From: Jiella marina
Lineage (GTDB): Bacteria; Pseudomonadota; Alphaproteobacteria; Rhizobiales; Rhizobiaceae
DNA: 64,000 nt
Direction of reading: 5' to 3'
Assembly (NCBI RefSeq): GCF_024359545.1
Contig: NZ_JAKQZG010000009.1
Span: 155,079-219,078, forward strand
Position 1 is the stretch's first letter. Each line of letters begins with the position of its first letter. Shown here one piece after another: positions 63,991-64,000 of this stretch. The translations under genes were made by a program, and so were the position numbers. The notes below the pieces were generated by a model. It ran no database searches and was not told the DNA's origin. It saw only the letters and a list, made by a program, of their open reading frames with translations.

Positions 63991-64000
63991 CGCCAACCTG

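Larger units (their letters stand above)
60551..64000. mobile_element. Integrative element inserted at tRNA-Arg; right end outside window
   Basis: The boundary is placed at the 3' end of tRNA-Arg. Inside are a serine recombinase and four minus-strand genes, closely spaced or overlapping, without recognised housekeeping function. No right attachment copy is visible, since the element runs past 64000. Confidence 0.75.

Noticed and set aside
1..64000. CRISPR arrays, rRNA operons and insertion sequences
   Set aside because: No regularly spaced direct repeats, rRNA sequence or DDE transposase gene was found.

Overview
The window is a high-GC alphaproteobacterial chromosome segment, most likely from the Hyphomicrobiales (Rhizobiales). 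The main evidence is gene order: irr next to fabA-fabB-fabI, ldtR beside an L,D-transpeptidase, yceD-plsX-fabH-ihfA-merR, a CtrA-pathway rcdA, and the Mg-type HemB. The genus cannot be named from sequence alone; an Aurantimonadaceae-like or Rhizobiaceae-like marine or soil bacterium is a reasonable guess.

Layout. 1-15004: c-di-GMP signalling (a truncated PAS-GGDEF-EAL protein and a double-PAS GGDEF protein), a periplasmic LprI-domain protein, a PHB depolymerase with a histone-like tail, the rimM-monooxygenase-trmD operon, and a three-gene envelope cluster (ClpP-like serine protease, unknown secreted protein, OmpA-domain protein). 15177-19280: Irr and unsaturated fatty-acid synthesis (fabA, fabB, fabI). 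19389-19518: a large extragenic inverted repeat. 19586-29707: CysZ-like, IalB, YkvA, ThpR, an esterase divergent from a YbbA/YbbP-type ABC transporter, a polytopic GT-C-like protein and a BI-1/YccA protein with a strong terminator. 30186-35384: ldtP, two overlapping small membrane ORFs, ldtR, hemB and an RDD protein. 35512-45000: an SLC13/RCK permease, bpt, an EamA exporter, a MazEF-type toxin-antitoxin pair, parC, a secreted unknown, YetF and a second 2H phosphoesterase. 44993-48291: a glycosyltransferase, then a PAAR-lipase effector with an ankyrin-repeat immunity candidate. 48387-60112: aspS, rcdA, a candidate sRNA, a quinone oxidoreductase, a CaCA exchanger, the merR-ihfA-fabH-plsX-yceD-CBP3 series, bamE and anmK. 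60474-60550: tRNA-Arg(ACG), which is the left edge of an integrative element running past the end of the window.

The most notable items are: (1) the PAAR-lipase/ankyrin pair, where base composition changes inside the effector gene, as expected of a swapped polymorphic toxin module; (2) a serine-recombinase element at the 3' end of tRNA-Arg, whose recombinase frame runs antisense through the whole tRNA; (3) an unannotated sRNA-like locus (UUCG hairpin, CCUCCC loop, intrinsic terminator) on the minus strand near 51.1-51.2 kb; (4) the ClpP-like/unknown/OmpA envelope cluster, whose middle protein shares a Cys-bounded N-terminal domain with the LprI-domain protein about 8.5 kb away. Most of the rest is conserved housekeeping.
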